From Thermodesulfovibrionales bacterium (GTDB taxonomy: Bacteria; Nitrospirota; Thermodesulfovibrionia; Thermodesulfovibrionales; SM23-35), in assembly GCA_031082155.1 (NCBI GenBank), contig JAVHLL010000012.1, forward strand, positions 1 to 64,000: a stretch of 64,000 bases of DNA, in the 5' to 3' direction. The number at the start of each line of letters is the position of its first letter. The first letter of the stretch is position 1. The notes below the pieces were generated by a model, which was not told the origin of the DNA, did no database searches, and worked only from the letters and a program-made list of their open reading frames with translations. The position numbers and the translations under genes were made by a program. Below are positions 16,110-25,435 of the stretch, one piece after another.

Positions 16110-17942
16110 GTGAATGCTAATGCGGTCACCAAATTAGTATTTCTGTTCATTATCGCTGCTTTCCTCATCCTTCTCCCCGGGATAGCCAATGCACAAATGA
16201 GAGCAGAATACGCGCAGAAATTCCGTCTTTTCGGTCTTGTAGAGCTGCGATACACCGACTTTCACGTTGAGACAACTTCTTCAGGAAGTACAATCTCAAG
16301 GGGTTCCACGACATTTCAACAGTATTACAAACTTGGTGCAGAGGGGTATATCTACCACCCCAGACTTGCGGTATTCACCGCCTCAATAGCCTATAATGAT
16401 ACAAAATTCAATCCGGAAAGAGGAATAAATGTAACCACCAAAGATTTTACCTACGATATTACCACAACATTTCTGCCTTACAGGCCTGTAGCATTCGATC
16501 TCTATGCAAGAAAAATTGACTATACATTCAATCTTGCCGGTGACCCGGTAGATACTTCATCAAATTTATATGGCGCCCGGCTGCGGATCAATAAACGGAG
16601 ATGGCCCGCCACGCGAGTCGAATACTATCACTGGGATTACGAACTCCTGCGTTTTGGAAATACTACAGATAAAGTAACGGAGGACCGGTTTACACTTGAC
16701 GTCCGTGGCAGATTAAATCCTTTTAGTACAAAATACCAGCTAATGGCTGAACATACCAGTATCAGCAAACCACATTTTAACGATAAAATATTGAACGCTC
16801 GAATAAATTTCTCCAGTATACTGAGACCTGGGATTTATTTCTACAACTGGCTTTCATATATAAAAAGTAATTACTACAAGAACTTCAGTTTTTCAACCAA
16901 TCTTTATTTTACCCCTTGGAAACGCTTTCAGCATAATTACTCATATGAATATATCAAGGCTGACAATGAATTACAGGGAAATCAGGAACTGGGGGCCGAA
17001 AGAAAAACAATAAAAACCAAGACTGAGACAATCCTCGGTTCATGGGGCTACCGATTTACCGAAAGGATGTCATCTGCTTTATCACTTCGGTATACACGAA
17101 ATGAGGAGAATGGAGTACGCTGGGATGCTGAAGGAATCTCAACAAGTATCGGATATGCCCGACCGATATCATGGATGAAGTTTGCATCTTATTATCGATT
17201 TTTGCTAAGACAAGACGAGAGAAGAGGAAACTTTCAGGAACATAATGTTGAAATCAATGTTTCAACAAGCAAATTCCGCTGGGGAATTCTTTACGGAATG
17301 TACGTGTTTAATTACATAGATGAGACCCAGAAATATATGCAAAAAACAGGTGCTGATGATTTTTTTGATGAAGATGCAGAAATGTTGGAGAAGACATCGG
17401 AAACTTTCACTCATTTATTTAGGCTGGGAGTTCGTGGAAGAATTCCGGGAAGAGAACTCGGGAGGGCATACTGGAATGTAGAGACTGAGTATTTTAAATC
17501 GGACACCAGCGGAAGAAGACCTGCGAGAGTATACGACGAGTATTTAGGGAGTTCAGGGGCAGCTTACGAAGATTATGATCTGCACTTCAGCCAATGGTCA
17601 GTCACGGGTAACCTGTCGTATCCTTTCAGAAGAGGCATTGTCCTTACTTTTAAGACCGGATATCGAATGGGAGAATCTAATGACAAGAAGAGAACATCCT
17701 ATTTCTATGAGAGTAGACTTGTTTATCCCATTTCCAGGAGATTAGGTATCGTATCATGGTGGAGGCATGTATTCACAGAACTGGAAGGGAGCCAGAACTC
17801 GGAAGAGAGACTCTTTCAGATTGAAGCTGATTACAAACTCGGGAGAACATATATAGTATTTGAGGGAAGAATTAGAAATATTCTCAATGATGGAGAAAGA
17901 TACGACAGGATACTGACATTGAGAGCCAGGAGATCATTTTGA
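16110..17942 (+). CDS. Outer-membrane beta-barrel protein, candidate conduit porin
   Basis: About 610 residues from a GTG behind GGAGGAGGA. The signal peptide (FLFIIAAFLILLPGIANA) is followed by alternating polar/aromatic strands throughout (VELRYTDFHVE, FDLYARKIDYTF, YHWDYELLRF) and a C-terminal Phe (LTLRARRSF), the usual barrel-assembly signal. No heme motif is present. The length would suit a barrel of twenty or more strands. Its position between NHL lipoproteins and multiheme cytochromes suggests it is the porin sleeve of a porin-cytochrome complex analogous to MtrB or Geobacter OmbB; homology to those was not tested. The upstream gap 15909-16109 shows nothing clear. Confidence 0.7.
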   Translation: MNANAVTKLVFLFIIAAFLILLPGIANAQMRAEYAQKFRLFGLVELRYTDFHVETTSSGSTISRGSTTFQQYYKLGAEGYIYHPRLAVFTASIAYNDTKFNPERGINVTTKDFTYDITTTFLPYRPVAFDLYARKIDYTFNLAGDPVDTSSNLYGARLRINKRRWPATRVEYYHWDYELLRFGNTTDKVTEDRFTLDVRGRLNPFSTKYQLMAEHTSISKPHFNDKILNARINFSSILRPGIYFYNWLSYIKSNYYKNFSFSTNLYFTPWKRFQHNYSYEYIKADNELQGNQELGAERKTIKTKTETILGSWGYRFTERMSSALSLRYTRNEENGVRWDAEGISTSIGYARPISWMKFASYYRFLLRQDERRGNFQEHNVEINVSTSKFRWGILYGMYVFNYIDETQKYMQKTGADDFFDEDAEMLEKTSETFTHLFRLGVRGRIPGRELGRAYWNVETEYFKSDTSGRRPARVYDEYLGSSGAAYEDYDLHFSQWSVTGNLSYPFRRGIVLTFKTGYRMGESNDKKRTSYFYESRLVYPISRRLGIVSWWRHVFTELEGSQNSEERLFQIEADYKLGRTYIVFEGRIRNILNDGERYDRILTLRARRSF

Positions 17943-19006
17943 AATATTCTGTTCATAATGTATTTCTTATGCTCGCTCTCTGCTGTGTTTGTTCTTTGAG
18001 CTGTATGGCTACAGATTCGGTATCCCGAAATTTTCTTGTACATGGTGATAAGTTATTACTCCAGTGGCCACCATTCCCTCAGGCACCTCGAATTCTCTAC
18101 ATCGGGGAAATTATTAATCCGGCTGATATAGGTGATACCTTATCCTGGTTCTCAAGAACAATGAACAGCTTATTCGGAACGGACAACCGATCGCAGACCA
18201 TGGTAAGGCCTTATGGCGTTTTTTCCGATAAGAACAGAGTGTATATTACAGACCCTGGATTCGGGTGCGTTCATATTTTTGATACTCGGGAGAGATCATA
18301 TTTCTCATTTGAAGACGCAAATGAAGGATATCTTCTTGCTCCCATAGGCATTACCGTTGACAAAGATGGATATATATATGTAGCTGATTCTTTACTCAAG
18401 AAAATCCTTGTTTTTGATACGCAGGGGAAATATATACGTCAAATCGGCTCTGCCGATCTTTTACAACGACCGTCAGGCATTACTTTGAAGGATAATAATT
18501 TATACGTAGTTGATACCCTTGGACACAGAGTGCTGGTATTTTCAAAGGAAAACGGGAAACTATTATTCAGCTTTGGAAAGCATGGTTCCGACGATGGTAA
18601 CTTTAATTATCCGACCAATATTTTTGTGAGCAGACAAAATCTCATTTATGTCACAGACTCGATGAATTTCAGGGTGCAGATTTTCGACCAGAATGGGAAG
18701 TTCCTCTCGAATTTTGGGAAGCTGGGTGACGGCTCCGGGGATCTTTCAAAACCGAAGGGGATTGCTGTCGATTCCGATGGGAATATCTATCTGGTTGATG
18801 CCCACTTCGATAACGTTCAGATATTTAATGAAAAGGGAAATCTTTTGCTGGTGTTCGGCAGTTCAGGAAATAAGGAGGGTGAATTTGCTCTTCCTGCAGG
18901 TATCTTTATCGATGAAGATGATAGAATTTATGTAGCTGATTCATATAATCAAAGGATTCAGGTTTTCCAATATCTGAAAGAGAAGAAAGAAGTAATTGAA
19001 AAATGA
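17939..19006 (+). CDS. NHL-repeat (beta-propeller) lipoprotein 2
   Basis: 355 residues. The TTG start overlaps the barrel stop (TTGA), implying coupling. The signal peptide has two candidate lipobox cysteines (LCCVCSLSC). Blades such as GITVDKDGYIYVADSLLKKI and GIFIDEDDRIYVADSYNQRIQVFQYLK match the first NHL protein blade for blade at the C-terminus. It should sit at the outer membrane beside the barrel. The stop overlaps the next cytochrome start (ATGA). Confidence 0.8.
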   Translation: MKYSVHNVFLMLALCCVCSLSCMATDSVSRNFLVHGDKLLLQWPPFPQAPRILYIGEIINPADIGDTLSWFSRTMNSLFGTDNRSQTMVRPYGVFSDKNRVYITDPGFGCVHIFDTRERSYFSFEDANEGYLLAPIGITVDKDGYIYVADSLLKKILVFDTQGKYIRQIGSADLLQRPSGITLKDNNLYVVDTLGHRVLVFSKENGKLLFSFGKHGSDDGNFNYPTNIFVSRQNLIYVTDSMNFRVQIFDQNGKFLSNFGKLGDGSGDLSKPKGIAVDSDGNIYLVDAHFDNVQIFNEKGNLLLVFGSSGNKEGEFALPAGIFIDEDDRIYVADSYNQRIQVFQYLKEKKEVIEK

Positions 19007-19815
19007 AGAAACCACACCACATAATAAATAAAAGAGAATTAAAATTATTGCGAGTTTCGAGAATCATGAATTTATCAGGAATGGTCGCAAAATTAATAAA
19101 TTTCATCAAAGTATCTCCACTGATAGTATTCTTTCCTATCTTTGCATTGCTATTGTCTGATACTGTTCTCGCTGGGGTTAGCACAACAAAACATAATCTC
19201 TCGGTTACAGGTCCCGGTGTAGTAAAAGCAGTGAATCAAACCGAGGTTTGTACATTCTGTCATACCCCTCACAATGCATCACCCCAGGCACCGCTCTGGA
19301 ATCATGAGATCTCCAGTTTTGAGAACTATACTAATTATTACAGCGATACGCTCAAGGCATATCCCCCAGGTGGAGCTCCGCCGATCGACGGCTTCTCCAA
19401 ACTCTGCCTGAGTTGCCATGACGGCACCATTGGTGTCGGAGCTACAATTGGCACAAAAGGTACTATTGAGATGGATACCGTAGCAAATGTTATTGAATCC
19501 GGCAGACTCAGGCCGGGATCTCCCGGTTATCTTGGAACAGATCTGTCCGGAGGACACCCCATTTCTTTCATATTCGACGAAACCCTTGTAAGCCTGAGGA
19601 ATGCGGAGGAAGATATAATGCATCTGAACTGGCCGATACTCGACCAGGATGTGAAGCTCTATCCAACCCAGGGAGGATATGGTGTGCAGTGTACTTCCTG
19701 TCATGAACCACACGGAGGCAAGGGAGGGCCAGGCGAACCTCCTTTTTGGCGGAAGGCTGCATATGACGATGTATGCCTGGTATGTCACGATATATCTTCT
19801 CAAATTGGGCACTGA
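19003..19815 (+). CDS. Tetraheme c-type cytochrome
   Basis: 270 residues, coupled to the upstream gene by an ATGA overlap. It has a long basic N-terminus, then a hydrophobic helix (VSPLIVFFPIFALLLSDTVLAG), so a downstream internal start is possible. Four CXXCH sites are present: CTFCHTPHNA, CLSCHDGTI, CTSCHEPHGG and CLVCHD. The arrangement resembles cytochrome c3/c7-type proteins often found in porin-cytochrome loci. Likely periplasmic or outer-membrane electron carrier. Confidence 0.8.
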   Translation: MKKPHHIINKRELKLLRVSRIMNLSGMVAKLINFIKVSPLIVFFPIFALLLSDTVLAGVSTTKHNLSVTGPGVVKAVNQTEVCTFCHTPHNASPQAPLWNHEISSFENYTNYYSDTLKAYPPGGAPPIDGFSKLCLSCHDGTIGVGATIGTKGTIEMDTVANVIESGRLRPGSPGYLGTDLSGGHPISFIFDETLVSLRNAEEDIMHLNWPILDQDVKLYPTQGGYGVQCTSCHEPHGGKGGPGEPPFWRKAAYDDVCLVCHDISSQIGH

Positions 19816-19849
19816 AAATGGCAATAGAGCTCATAACGGAATCTATACC

Positions 19850-20920
19850 ATGAAGAACAAAAATAAATTGTTCCTGGCATTTATCATATTTTTTCTCTGC
19901 CTCTATTGTTTGCCAGTTTTCCTCTATTCTCAGTCCTATAATGAAACTTCACACGGGAACAAGAAAAATCTTCCCGGCGGGTGCAGGACCTGCCATAAAG
20001 GACACGGTTTGTATAACACCCCTATGCTTGGAGAGTCACAAGAGAATTTCTGCCTCCGTTGTCACGGGGACAGCTTATATACTGCAAAACTAAGATCCCA
20101 GGGCCATATCTCGCCAGATGTAATCTTGATCAACGTTCAAAGAGAATTCACAAAAGCATATCACCATCCCATTGAGACATCAGGTTTGCATGAATACAGA
20201 GAAGATCTCCCCGAGACAATTCCCTCGGCACCGAGACATGTTGCATGTGTCGACTGTCACCATCATCACTATGTATCTCAAGGAAATAAACATGTGGGCA
20301 TTAAGGGAACAAACGTTGAAGGCTCAAAAATACCGAACATTATGAATGAATATGAACTCTGCTTTAATTGCCACTCATACAGCGCAAATCTTCCCTCTGA
20401 TCAGATGAATAAAGCGTCGCTTTTTAATCCATCAAATCCTTCTTATCATCCAATTGTGGCGCAGGGGAAAAACAATAATGTCCCAAGCCTCCAAATGCCT
20501 TTCACGGAGACGAGCATTATAAAATGTACTGACTGTCATAACAATGATGATATTTCAGGCCCAAAAGGTCCTCATGGTTCAAGTCATATGCATTTGCTCA
20601 AGAAAAACTTCAACAGTGATGACAGTGCGGAAGGGCTCTACCAATACGAGTTATGTTACAGTTGTCATATGAGAACGAGTATCCTGAATAATGAAAGCTT
20701 CCCGTACCATAAGCTTCATCTCACTGTTGTGGGTTCTTCATGCCGTACATGCCATAATCCTCACGGCAGCACACTCTATGCTCATATGATAGATCTGGAC
20801 GATATGTCGATAAGTCCATCGGACAGTGGTGCACTGGAATTTCGCGATTTAGGGCCCCGGGCAGGTGAGTGTTTTCTCTCATGCCACGGGAAAAACCATG
20901 GTCCGGCCAGATACCCTTAG
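19850..20920 (+). CDS. Heptaheme c-type cytochrome with an extra CX3CH
   Basis: About 356 residues from the ATG that begins a proper signal peptide (KNKNKLFLAFIIFFLCLYCLPVFLYS). The track start at 19679 overlaps the upstream gene by 137 bases and is rejected. Seven CXXCH motifs are CRTCHKGH, CLRCHGDS, CVDCHHHHY, CFNCHSY, CTDCHNND, CYSCHMRT and CRTCHNPHGS. Near the C-terminus CFLSCHGKNH is a CX3CH, which may or may not bind heme. It is the last gene of the cluster and a candidate extracellular-facing or outer-membrane electron carrier. Confidence 0.8.
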   Translation: MKNKNKLFLAFIIFFLCLYCLPVFLYSQSYNETSHGNKKNLPGGCRTCHKGHGLYNTPMLGESQENFCLRCHGDSLYTAKLRSQGHISPDVILINVQREFTKAYHHPIETSGLHEYREDLPETIPSAPRHVACVDCHHHHYVSQGNKHVGIKGTNVEGSKIPNIMNEYELCFNCHSYSANLPSDQMNKASLFNPSNPSYHPIVAQGKNNNVPSLQMPFTETSIIKCTDCHNNDDISGPKGPHGSSHMHLLKKNFNSDDSAEGLYQYELCYSCHMRTSILNNESFPYHKLHLTVVGSSCRTCHNPHGSTLYAHMIDLDDMSISPSDSGALEFRDLGPRAGECFLSCHGKNHGPARYP

Positions 20921-20985
20921 GCAAAATTAAATGACAATTTGCTGCAGGAGTAATTACGGTGGATTCTTGTCATTCATTATACGTA

Positions 20986-21438
20986 CTAACTTACCTCTTT
21001 TAAAATCAATGCGATAACCTCAGGGATTCTCTTTTCAATTTCAGGAGTCAATTTTTCGCTTGGCGTTCTGAGATCTTTAGGGACAACACCAATAAAAATC
21101 GCTTCCGGACATTTGCCGCTGATTCTTATTTGCTCAAGCATTTCGAATAAATGAAATTTATCAATATCAGTTCGACCATGCGGAGCAAGTGGCACTTCCT
21201 CAGGCAACAGCCGAACAACAGTACCCGGAGGACTATCCAATTGAAAAAAATCAATCACGATAAGTTTGTCTTTTCCTTCCACAAATGCCGGAACCATGCA
21301 TGCAGAACCACCAACCTCAAGAAATTCAACGTTTTCAGGAAGTTTTGTTTTTTCCAGGGCTTTTGCAACATGGAATCCAAAACCTGTATCACACGCATAC
21401 GGATATCCACAACATAAAATCAAAATATTTTTTTCCAT
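20986..21438 (-). CDS. Hydrogenase maturation protease, M52 (HyaD/HycI/FrhD-type)
   Basis: 150 residues, the usual length. The opening ILILCCGYPYACDTGFGFHVAKAL corresponds to the family's GIGNPLxxDDGxG; only the second acidic residue is kept, and this is the one that binds nickel. VIDFFQLD and HGRTDIDKFHLFEML supply the expected Asp and His. The family cleaves the C-terminal peptide of the large NiFe-hydrogenase subunit after nickel insertion. No hydrogenase subunit gene is in the window. It lies 2 bases downstream of pdxJ and on the same strand as the hyp genes. Confidence 0.7.
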   Translation of the reverse strand: MEKNILILCCGYPYACDTGFGFHVAKALEKTKLPENVEFLEVGGSACMVPAFVEGKDKLIVIDFFQLDSPPGTVVRLLPEEVPLAPHGRTDIDKFHLFEMLEQIRISGKCPEAIFIGVVPKDLRTPSEKLTPEIEKRIPEVIALILKEVS

Positions 21439-21440
21439 AC

Positions 21441-22163
21441 TTATTCCCTTAAAGCCTCCTTTATAAGTTTGTTCATCTCTCTCACTGCCCTTTCCATGCC
21501 TATAAATACCGCACGTGAAATTATACTATGCCCTATATAAAGACCTCTGATTCCTTGTATGGAAGCAACCTGTGAAACATTAAAGTAATTCAGTCCGTGG
21601 CCTGCATTGACGAAAAACTCCAGATCGAGTGCCGTCTTTACTGCACTGACTACTCTTGTGAGTTCCTTTTCCTTATTTCTGGATTTTGCATCTGCATACA
21701 TCCCTGTATGGATCTCGACCATATCAGCGCCCGTCTGTTTCGCTATCTCAAGCGCATCTTTCTGAGGATTTATGAAAAGACTGACCGGAATCCCAATCCC
21801 GTGGATTCTCCTGATAGCCTCCTGAAGCGTCTTCTTGTGAGATTTCACCTCTAACCCGCCCTCTGTGGTGAGTTCCAGTCTCTTTTCAGGCACCAGGGTG
21901 ACCAAATCGGGTTTTGTCCTGATTGCAATACCGATCATTTCTTTTGTGGCCGCCATTTCGAGGTTCAGTTCATTCGGGACAACCTCTCTTAATATCTTCA
22001 GGTCCCTGTCCTGAATATGCCGCCTGTCCTCACGGAGATGAACCGTGATGCCATCAGCGCCCCCGAGGATTGCAAGCGTCGCAACCATGACCGGGTCAGG
22101 TTCGATCCCTCTCCTGGCCTGTCTCAAGGTTGCAACGTGGTCGATGTTAACACAAAGTAACAT
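21441..22163 (-). CDS. pdxJ: Pyridoxine 5'-phosphate synthase
   Basis: 240 residues with the full PdxJ signature: [16 protein letters not shown] at the start, [40 protein letters not shown] and the phosphate-binding [11 protein letters not shown] and [18 protein letters not shown]. It condenses 1-deoxy-xylulose 5-phosphate with 3-amino-2-oxopropyl phosphate to pyridoxine 5'-phosphate in the cytosol. pdxA, which makes the amine substrate, is 34 kb away in this window. It is followed almost directly by the hydrogenase protease, so cotranscription is likely. Confidence 0.95.
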   Translation of the reverse strand: MLLCVNIDHVATLRQARRGIEPDPVMVATLAILGGADGITVHLREDRRHIQDRDLKILREVVPNELNLEMAATKEMIGIAIRTKPDLVTLVPEKRLELTTEGGLEVKSHKKTLQEAIRRIHGIGIPVSLFINPQKDALEIAKQTGADMVEIHTGMYADAKSRNKEKELTRVVSAVKTALDLEFFVNAGHGLNYFNVSQVASIQGIRGLYIGHSIISRAVFIGMERAVREMNKLIKEALRE

Positions 22164-22369
22164 CTACAACTCCTCCGACAAGTTAAAATTAGCAATTAAC
22201 ATTGAATAAGTCTGATTATCAATACAGCAAACTTAAGTAACCGGTCAGAGAGATCATTACCTCTATTGGAATTTAGACTACTCACTTTTCATTTATACTC
22301 TTGAATTGATAAATGTCTTTTCAACATTTTGCATTGTTAAATGATAAGTGCTAATTTTAACTTGTTTTT

Positions 22370-23371
22370 TTAACATATACGTGGCAACTGGTCTCCCGAC
22401 AGCATCTCGATAATTCTTGTTCCGCCGATGGCTGTTTTGAGAAGAACCATTCCGACCGGTGACTTTTGTACTTCTCCGATAAATCGGGCCTCTTTGCCGA
22501 GCGGATGCTTTTGCATCGTCTTGAGAACTAATTCGGCTACATCGCTACTTACTATGGCCGATAATATTCCTTCATTGGCGATATAGAGGGGATCAAGACC
22601 GAGGAGTTCGCACGCGCCCCTGACCCCCGGAGGGACCGGTATCAGATTCTCTTCGATCAGAATACAGTATCCTGAATCGGTTGCGATCTCTTTCAGAGTT
22701 GTCGCAAGTCCACCCCTGGTCGGGTCTCTTAACGCATGTATCTTCTTTGTCTTTTTCAGCATCTCCCGCACCAGTCCGTTCAGAGGTGCAGTATCACTAA
22801 TCACAGGGGGATTAAAACTCAGGCCATTCCTCTCTGCCATGATAGAAACACCGTGGTTGCCGATCGGGCCGCTGAGAATCACTTTATCGCCCGGTTTCAC
22901 TCTTGACGGAGAAATTTCTATCCCCTCATCAATGACCCCGACACCTGAGGTATTGATAAAAATACCGTCTGCTTTCCCCTTGTTTACCACTTTCGTATCT
23001 CCGGCCACTATCTTTACTCCTGCCGTTTCTGCCGCTTTCGACATGGCGGTGAGTATTTTCTTCAGATCATTGAGAGGGAATCCTTCTTCCAGGATAAGGC
23101 CTGAGGTTATATACAACGGTTTTGCACCAACCATTGCGAGGTCATTGACCGTTCCGTAGACAGCAAGTTCCCCGATGTTACCGCCCGGGAAAAATATCGG
23201 GGAAACAACATAGGAGTCTGTCGTGAACGCAATCTTTCCCTTAGTGATGCCCTTCAGTACAGCGGAATCGTTGAGGGACTTCATCCCAAATTTAGGCATA
23301 AAGTGTTCCCGGATAAGCTGATACATCAATTTCCCGCCACTTCCATGTCCAAGCAGAATACGATCTTCCAT
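22370..23371 (-). CDS. hypE: Hydrogenase maturation protein HypE
   Basis: 333 residues. GHGSGGKLMYQLIREHF, DSYVVSPIFFPGGNIGELAVYGTVNDLAMVGA, LRDPTRGGLATTLKEIA and the C-terminal PRIC are diagnostic. HypE carries the carbamoyl group from HypF on its terminal Cys and dehydrates it to thiocyanate, giving the cyanide ligands of the NiFe site. The terminal Cys is intact. The upstream Fe-S protein gene and hypD are on the same strand, interrupted by a composite repeat. Confidence 0.96.
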   Translation of the reverse strand: MEDRILLGHGSGGKLMYQLIREHFMPKFGMKSLNDSAVLKGITKGKIAFTTDSYVVSPIFFPGGNIGELAVYGTVNDLAMVGAKPLYITSGLILEEGFPLNDLKKILTAMSKAAETAGVKIVAGDTKVVNKGKADGIFINTSGVGVIDEGIEISPSRVKPGDKVILSGPIGNHGVSIMAERNGLSFNPPVISDTAPLNGLVREMLKKTKKIHALRDPTRGGLATTLKEIATDSGYCILIEENLIPVPPGVRGACELLGLDPLYIANEGILSAIVSSDVAELVLKTMQKHPLGKEARFIGEVQKSPVGMVLLKTAIGGTRIIEMLSGDQLPRIC

Positions 23372-23431
23372 CGTGTACCCTCCTTTATTGACCTTTTATT
23401 GTAGCATATCCTCAGGATTCCAGGCTTCCAG

Positions 23432-23620
23432 GTTTAATCAAATGATTCCTCGATGCTCTGCATCGGGGTTGATGTTTTCCTTATTCTGTCATTCCCGCTT
23501 GTCGGGAATCCTTCCAAGGTAATGTGTGATACAGAGCAATATAGGAAAACAAAAAGAAAGCTTCCGGACGAGCCGGAATGACATCCTTGATACCTCGTCC
23601 CGAAATCCTTCGGGACTGCA
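23432..23620 (-). repeat. Composite four-hairpin repeat element, copy 3 (inverted)
   Basis: Reverse complement of copies 1 and 2: TTTAATCAAATGATTCCTCG, GATGCTCTGCATC hairpin, GTCATTCCCGCTTGTCGGGA, spacer, CGAGCCGGAATGACATC, TACCTCG, TCCCGAAATCCTTCGGGA. It sits inside the hyp gene group, between hypE and the AcsC-like gene, so it may affect readthrough. Confidence 0.85.
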
Positions 23621-23673
23621 GACGATCTTATTATTTTTTCTCTCGACACCTTAAACCTTTTAACCTTTTTTTT

Positions 23674-24306
23674 CTACGGCGGAATCCATATCTCAGAGAA
23701 ATAAAGCGGGAGTTCAGCAGCGCACTCAGGCCCTACCCTCACAGTCCATCCTGTTTCTTTCCTGATATCTTCCTGAATCTCGGCGGCAAGTCCGGGGATG
23801 ACCATCAGTTTCGTAAGGTTTTTTTCACCTAATCCTGATATCTGTATAGCCCTGGTAATCCTCGCTGCCGTGAAAGTTTTATAAATCATGGCCATGTCTA
23901 TGGTATTGCCGTCTGTATCAGTGAAGACAACATAAAAGGGGCAGAGGGTAGTTCCCAGGACCGTGAGCAGGACATCCTGGGTGAACTTATTGTTTCCCGT
24001 GATGAGTACCATGGATTGTGCGTCCGGCTGATTCAGTTCGACCAGTCCTGTAGGGCCGGGTCTCGGATGCGTGAGGAGGGGGACCTGGGGCCATAAATCC
24101 TTTATCATGCCGACGGCTTCGAACGCATAGGCATGATTTCTTTTTAGAAAAATACATTCGTCCAGCGCACGGTTGTCTTTTTGGAGGGCGTCGAGGAACT
24201 CTTTACAGGAAGAATACCCGCATTCTCCGCTGCACCCTTCCGGGAGATACTTCATAAAATCAATTTTGTCGAGATACAGATCAGCAGTCGCCAATGGGTT
24301 TATCAA
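23674..24306 (-). CDS. AcsC/CdhE-like corrinoid Fe-S protein relative
   Basis: 210 residues. An N-terminal 4Fe-4S domain (YLPEGCSGECGYSSCKEFLDAL with a later Cys) resembles the acetyl-CoA synthase corrinoid protein large subunit, but with C-x3-C instead of C-x2-C at the first pair. The segment GNNKFTQDVLLTVLGTTLCPFYVVF and the end GPECAAELPLYFSEIW resemble that family's C-terminal region. The long TIM-barrel middle is missing, so it is a shortened form. It is encoded between hypD and hypE, suggesting a link to hydrogenase maturation or a C1/redox function; the role is unknown. The start is a TTG; an internal ATG (MKYLPEG) would remove 17 residues. Confidence 0.6.
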   Translation of the reverse strand: MINPLATADLYLDKIDFMKYLPEGCSGECGYSSCKEFLDALQKDNRALDECIFLKRNHAYAFEAVGMIKDLWPQVPLLTHPRPGPTGLVELNQPDAQSMVLITGNNKFTQDVLLTVLGTTLCPFYVVFTDTDGNTIDMAMIYKTFTAARITRAIQISGLGEKNLTKLMVIPGLAAEIQEDIRKETGWTVRVGPECAAELPLYFSEIWIPP

Positions 24307-24347
24307 ACAGGCTCAGGAAATTCTGTGCCATAATAATTGCCTGGTTC

Positions 24348-25412
24348 CTATCGCACGACTCCCGAATACTTATAATACGCTGCGCAGCTTCCCTCGGTGC
24401 TCACCATGCATGCACCGACCGGGTGTTCCGGGGTGCACGCCTTTCCGAAAAGCCTGCAGTCTGTCGGTATCTTGACCCCCGTCAAAACCTGTCCGCACTG
24501 ACAGCCTTTCGGTTCCGGCGTGTCCGGTATATCAAGATTGAACACGTTGCTGACATCGAACCGGCTGGCTTGCTTTCTCAGTTTTAGTCCGCTTCCGGGT
24601 ATCACTCCGATCCCTCTCCAGTTGGCGTCACAGGGCTCGAAAAATTCATTGATCAGCGACATCGCTTTCGGGTTGCCCTCTTTTCTGACGACCTTGGTAT
24701 ACTGGATTTCAACTGCTGCCCTGCCTGATGCAATCTGATCGAGAAGCATCAGGATTGCAGTGAGAATATCCTCCGCATCAAACCCGGTCACTACTGAAGG
24801 AATTGAATAATCAGATGCGATGAATTCATATGGTTCAGTTCCGATGATTGTGCTCACGTGCCCAGGGAGGATAAACCCGTCGATCTTCAGATCAGGAGAA
24901 TCGAGCAAGGCCTTGAGCGCCGGCGGCACAACCTTGTGGGCGGAATAAATATAAAAATTGTCAATCCCTGACCGTGACGCTTCAAAAAGCGTCCCGGCAA
25001 TAGAGGGTGATGTTGTCTCAAAACCGGTGGCAAAGAAGACGATATTCTTGTCTTTGTTCGCTGCAGCCATCTTCAGCGCATCCATTGGAGAATAGACGAT
25101 GCTAATCTTGGCGCCTTCTGCCTGTGCGTGAAAAAGCGACTTCTTGCTCCCAGGGACCCTCATCATATCACCGAATGTGGTAAGGATGGTTCCGTCAAGA
25201 TTCGCAATCGCTATTGCAGCATCAACATCCTTAATCGGAGTTACACAGACAGGACATCCCGGACCACTCAGGAGGCTGATATCCTTTGGAATGACCCCTC
25301 TGATGCCGTGTCTGAAGATTGCCACGGTATGCGTTCCGCAGACTTCCATAAACTTTACCGGACGGCCGATTCTCTCCGTCAGTTTCTTTATTGCGGCTGC
25401 TATTTTCTTCAT
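24348..25412 (-). CDS. hypD: Hydrogenase maturation protein HypD
   Basis: 354 residues. It has KFMEVCGTHTVAIFRHGIR, LLSGPGCPVCVTP, FFATGFETTSPSIAGTL, GFILPGHVSTIIG and the C-terminal Fe-S cysteines (CQCGQVL, CRLFGKACTPEHPVGACMVS). HypD, normally with HypC, assembles the Fe(CN)2CO unit. All conserved Cys appear intact. Upstream is a decayed MITE-like repeat and then hypF. Confidence 0.96.
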   Translation of the reverse strand: MKKIAAAIKKLTERIGRPVKFMEVCGTHTVAIFRHGIRGVIPKDISLLSGPGCPVCVTPIKDVDAAIAIANLDGTILTTFGDMMRVPGSKKSLFHAQAEGAKISIVYSPMDALKMAAANKDKNIVFFATGFETTSPSIAGTLFEASRSGIDNFYIYSAHKVVPPALKALLDSPDLKIDGFILPGHVSTIIGTEPYEFIASDYSIPSVVTGFDAEDILTAILMLLDQIASGRAAVEIQYTKVVRKEGNPKAMSLINEFFEPCDANWRGIGVIPGSGLKLRKQASRFDVSNVFNLDIPDTPEPKGCQCGQVLTGVKIPTDCRLFGKACTPEHPVGACMVSTEGSCAAYYKYSGVVR

Positions 25413-25435
25413 TCAAGTCTCCTTCAAATGTTATT

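Noticed and set aside
19679-19849. Long N-terminal extension of the heptaheme cytochrome
   Set aside because: It overlaps the upstream cytochrome and lacks signal features; the ATG at 19850 begins a proper signal peptide.
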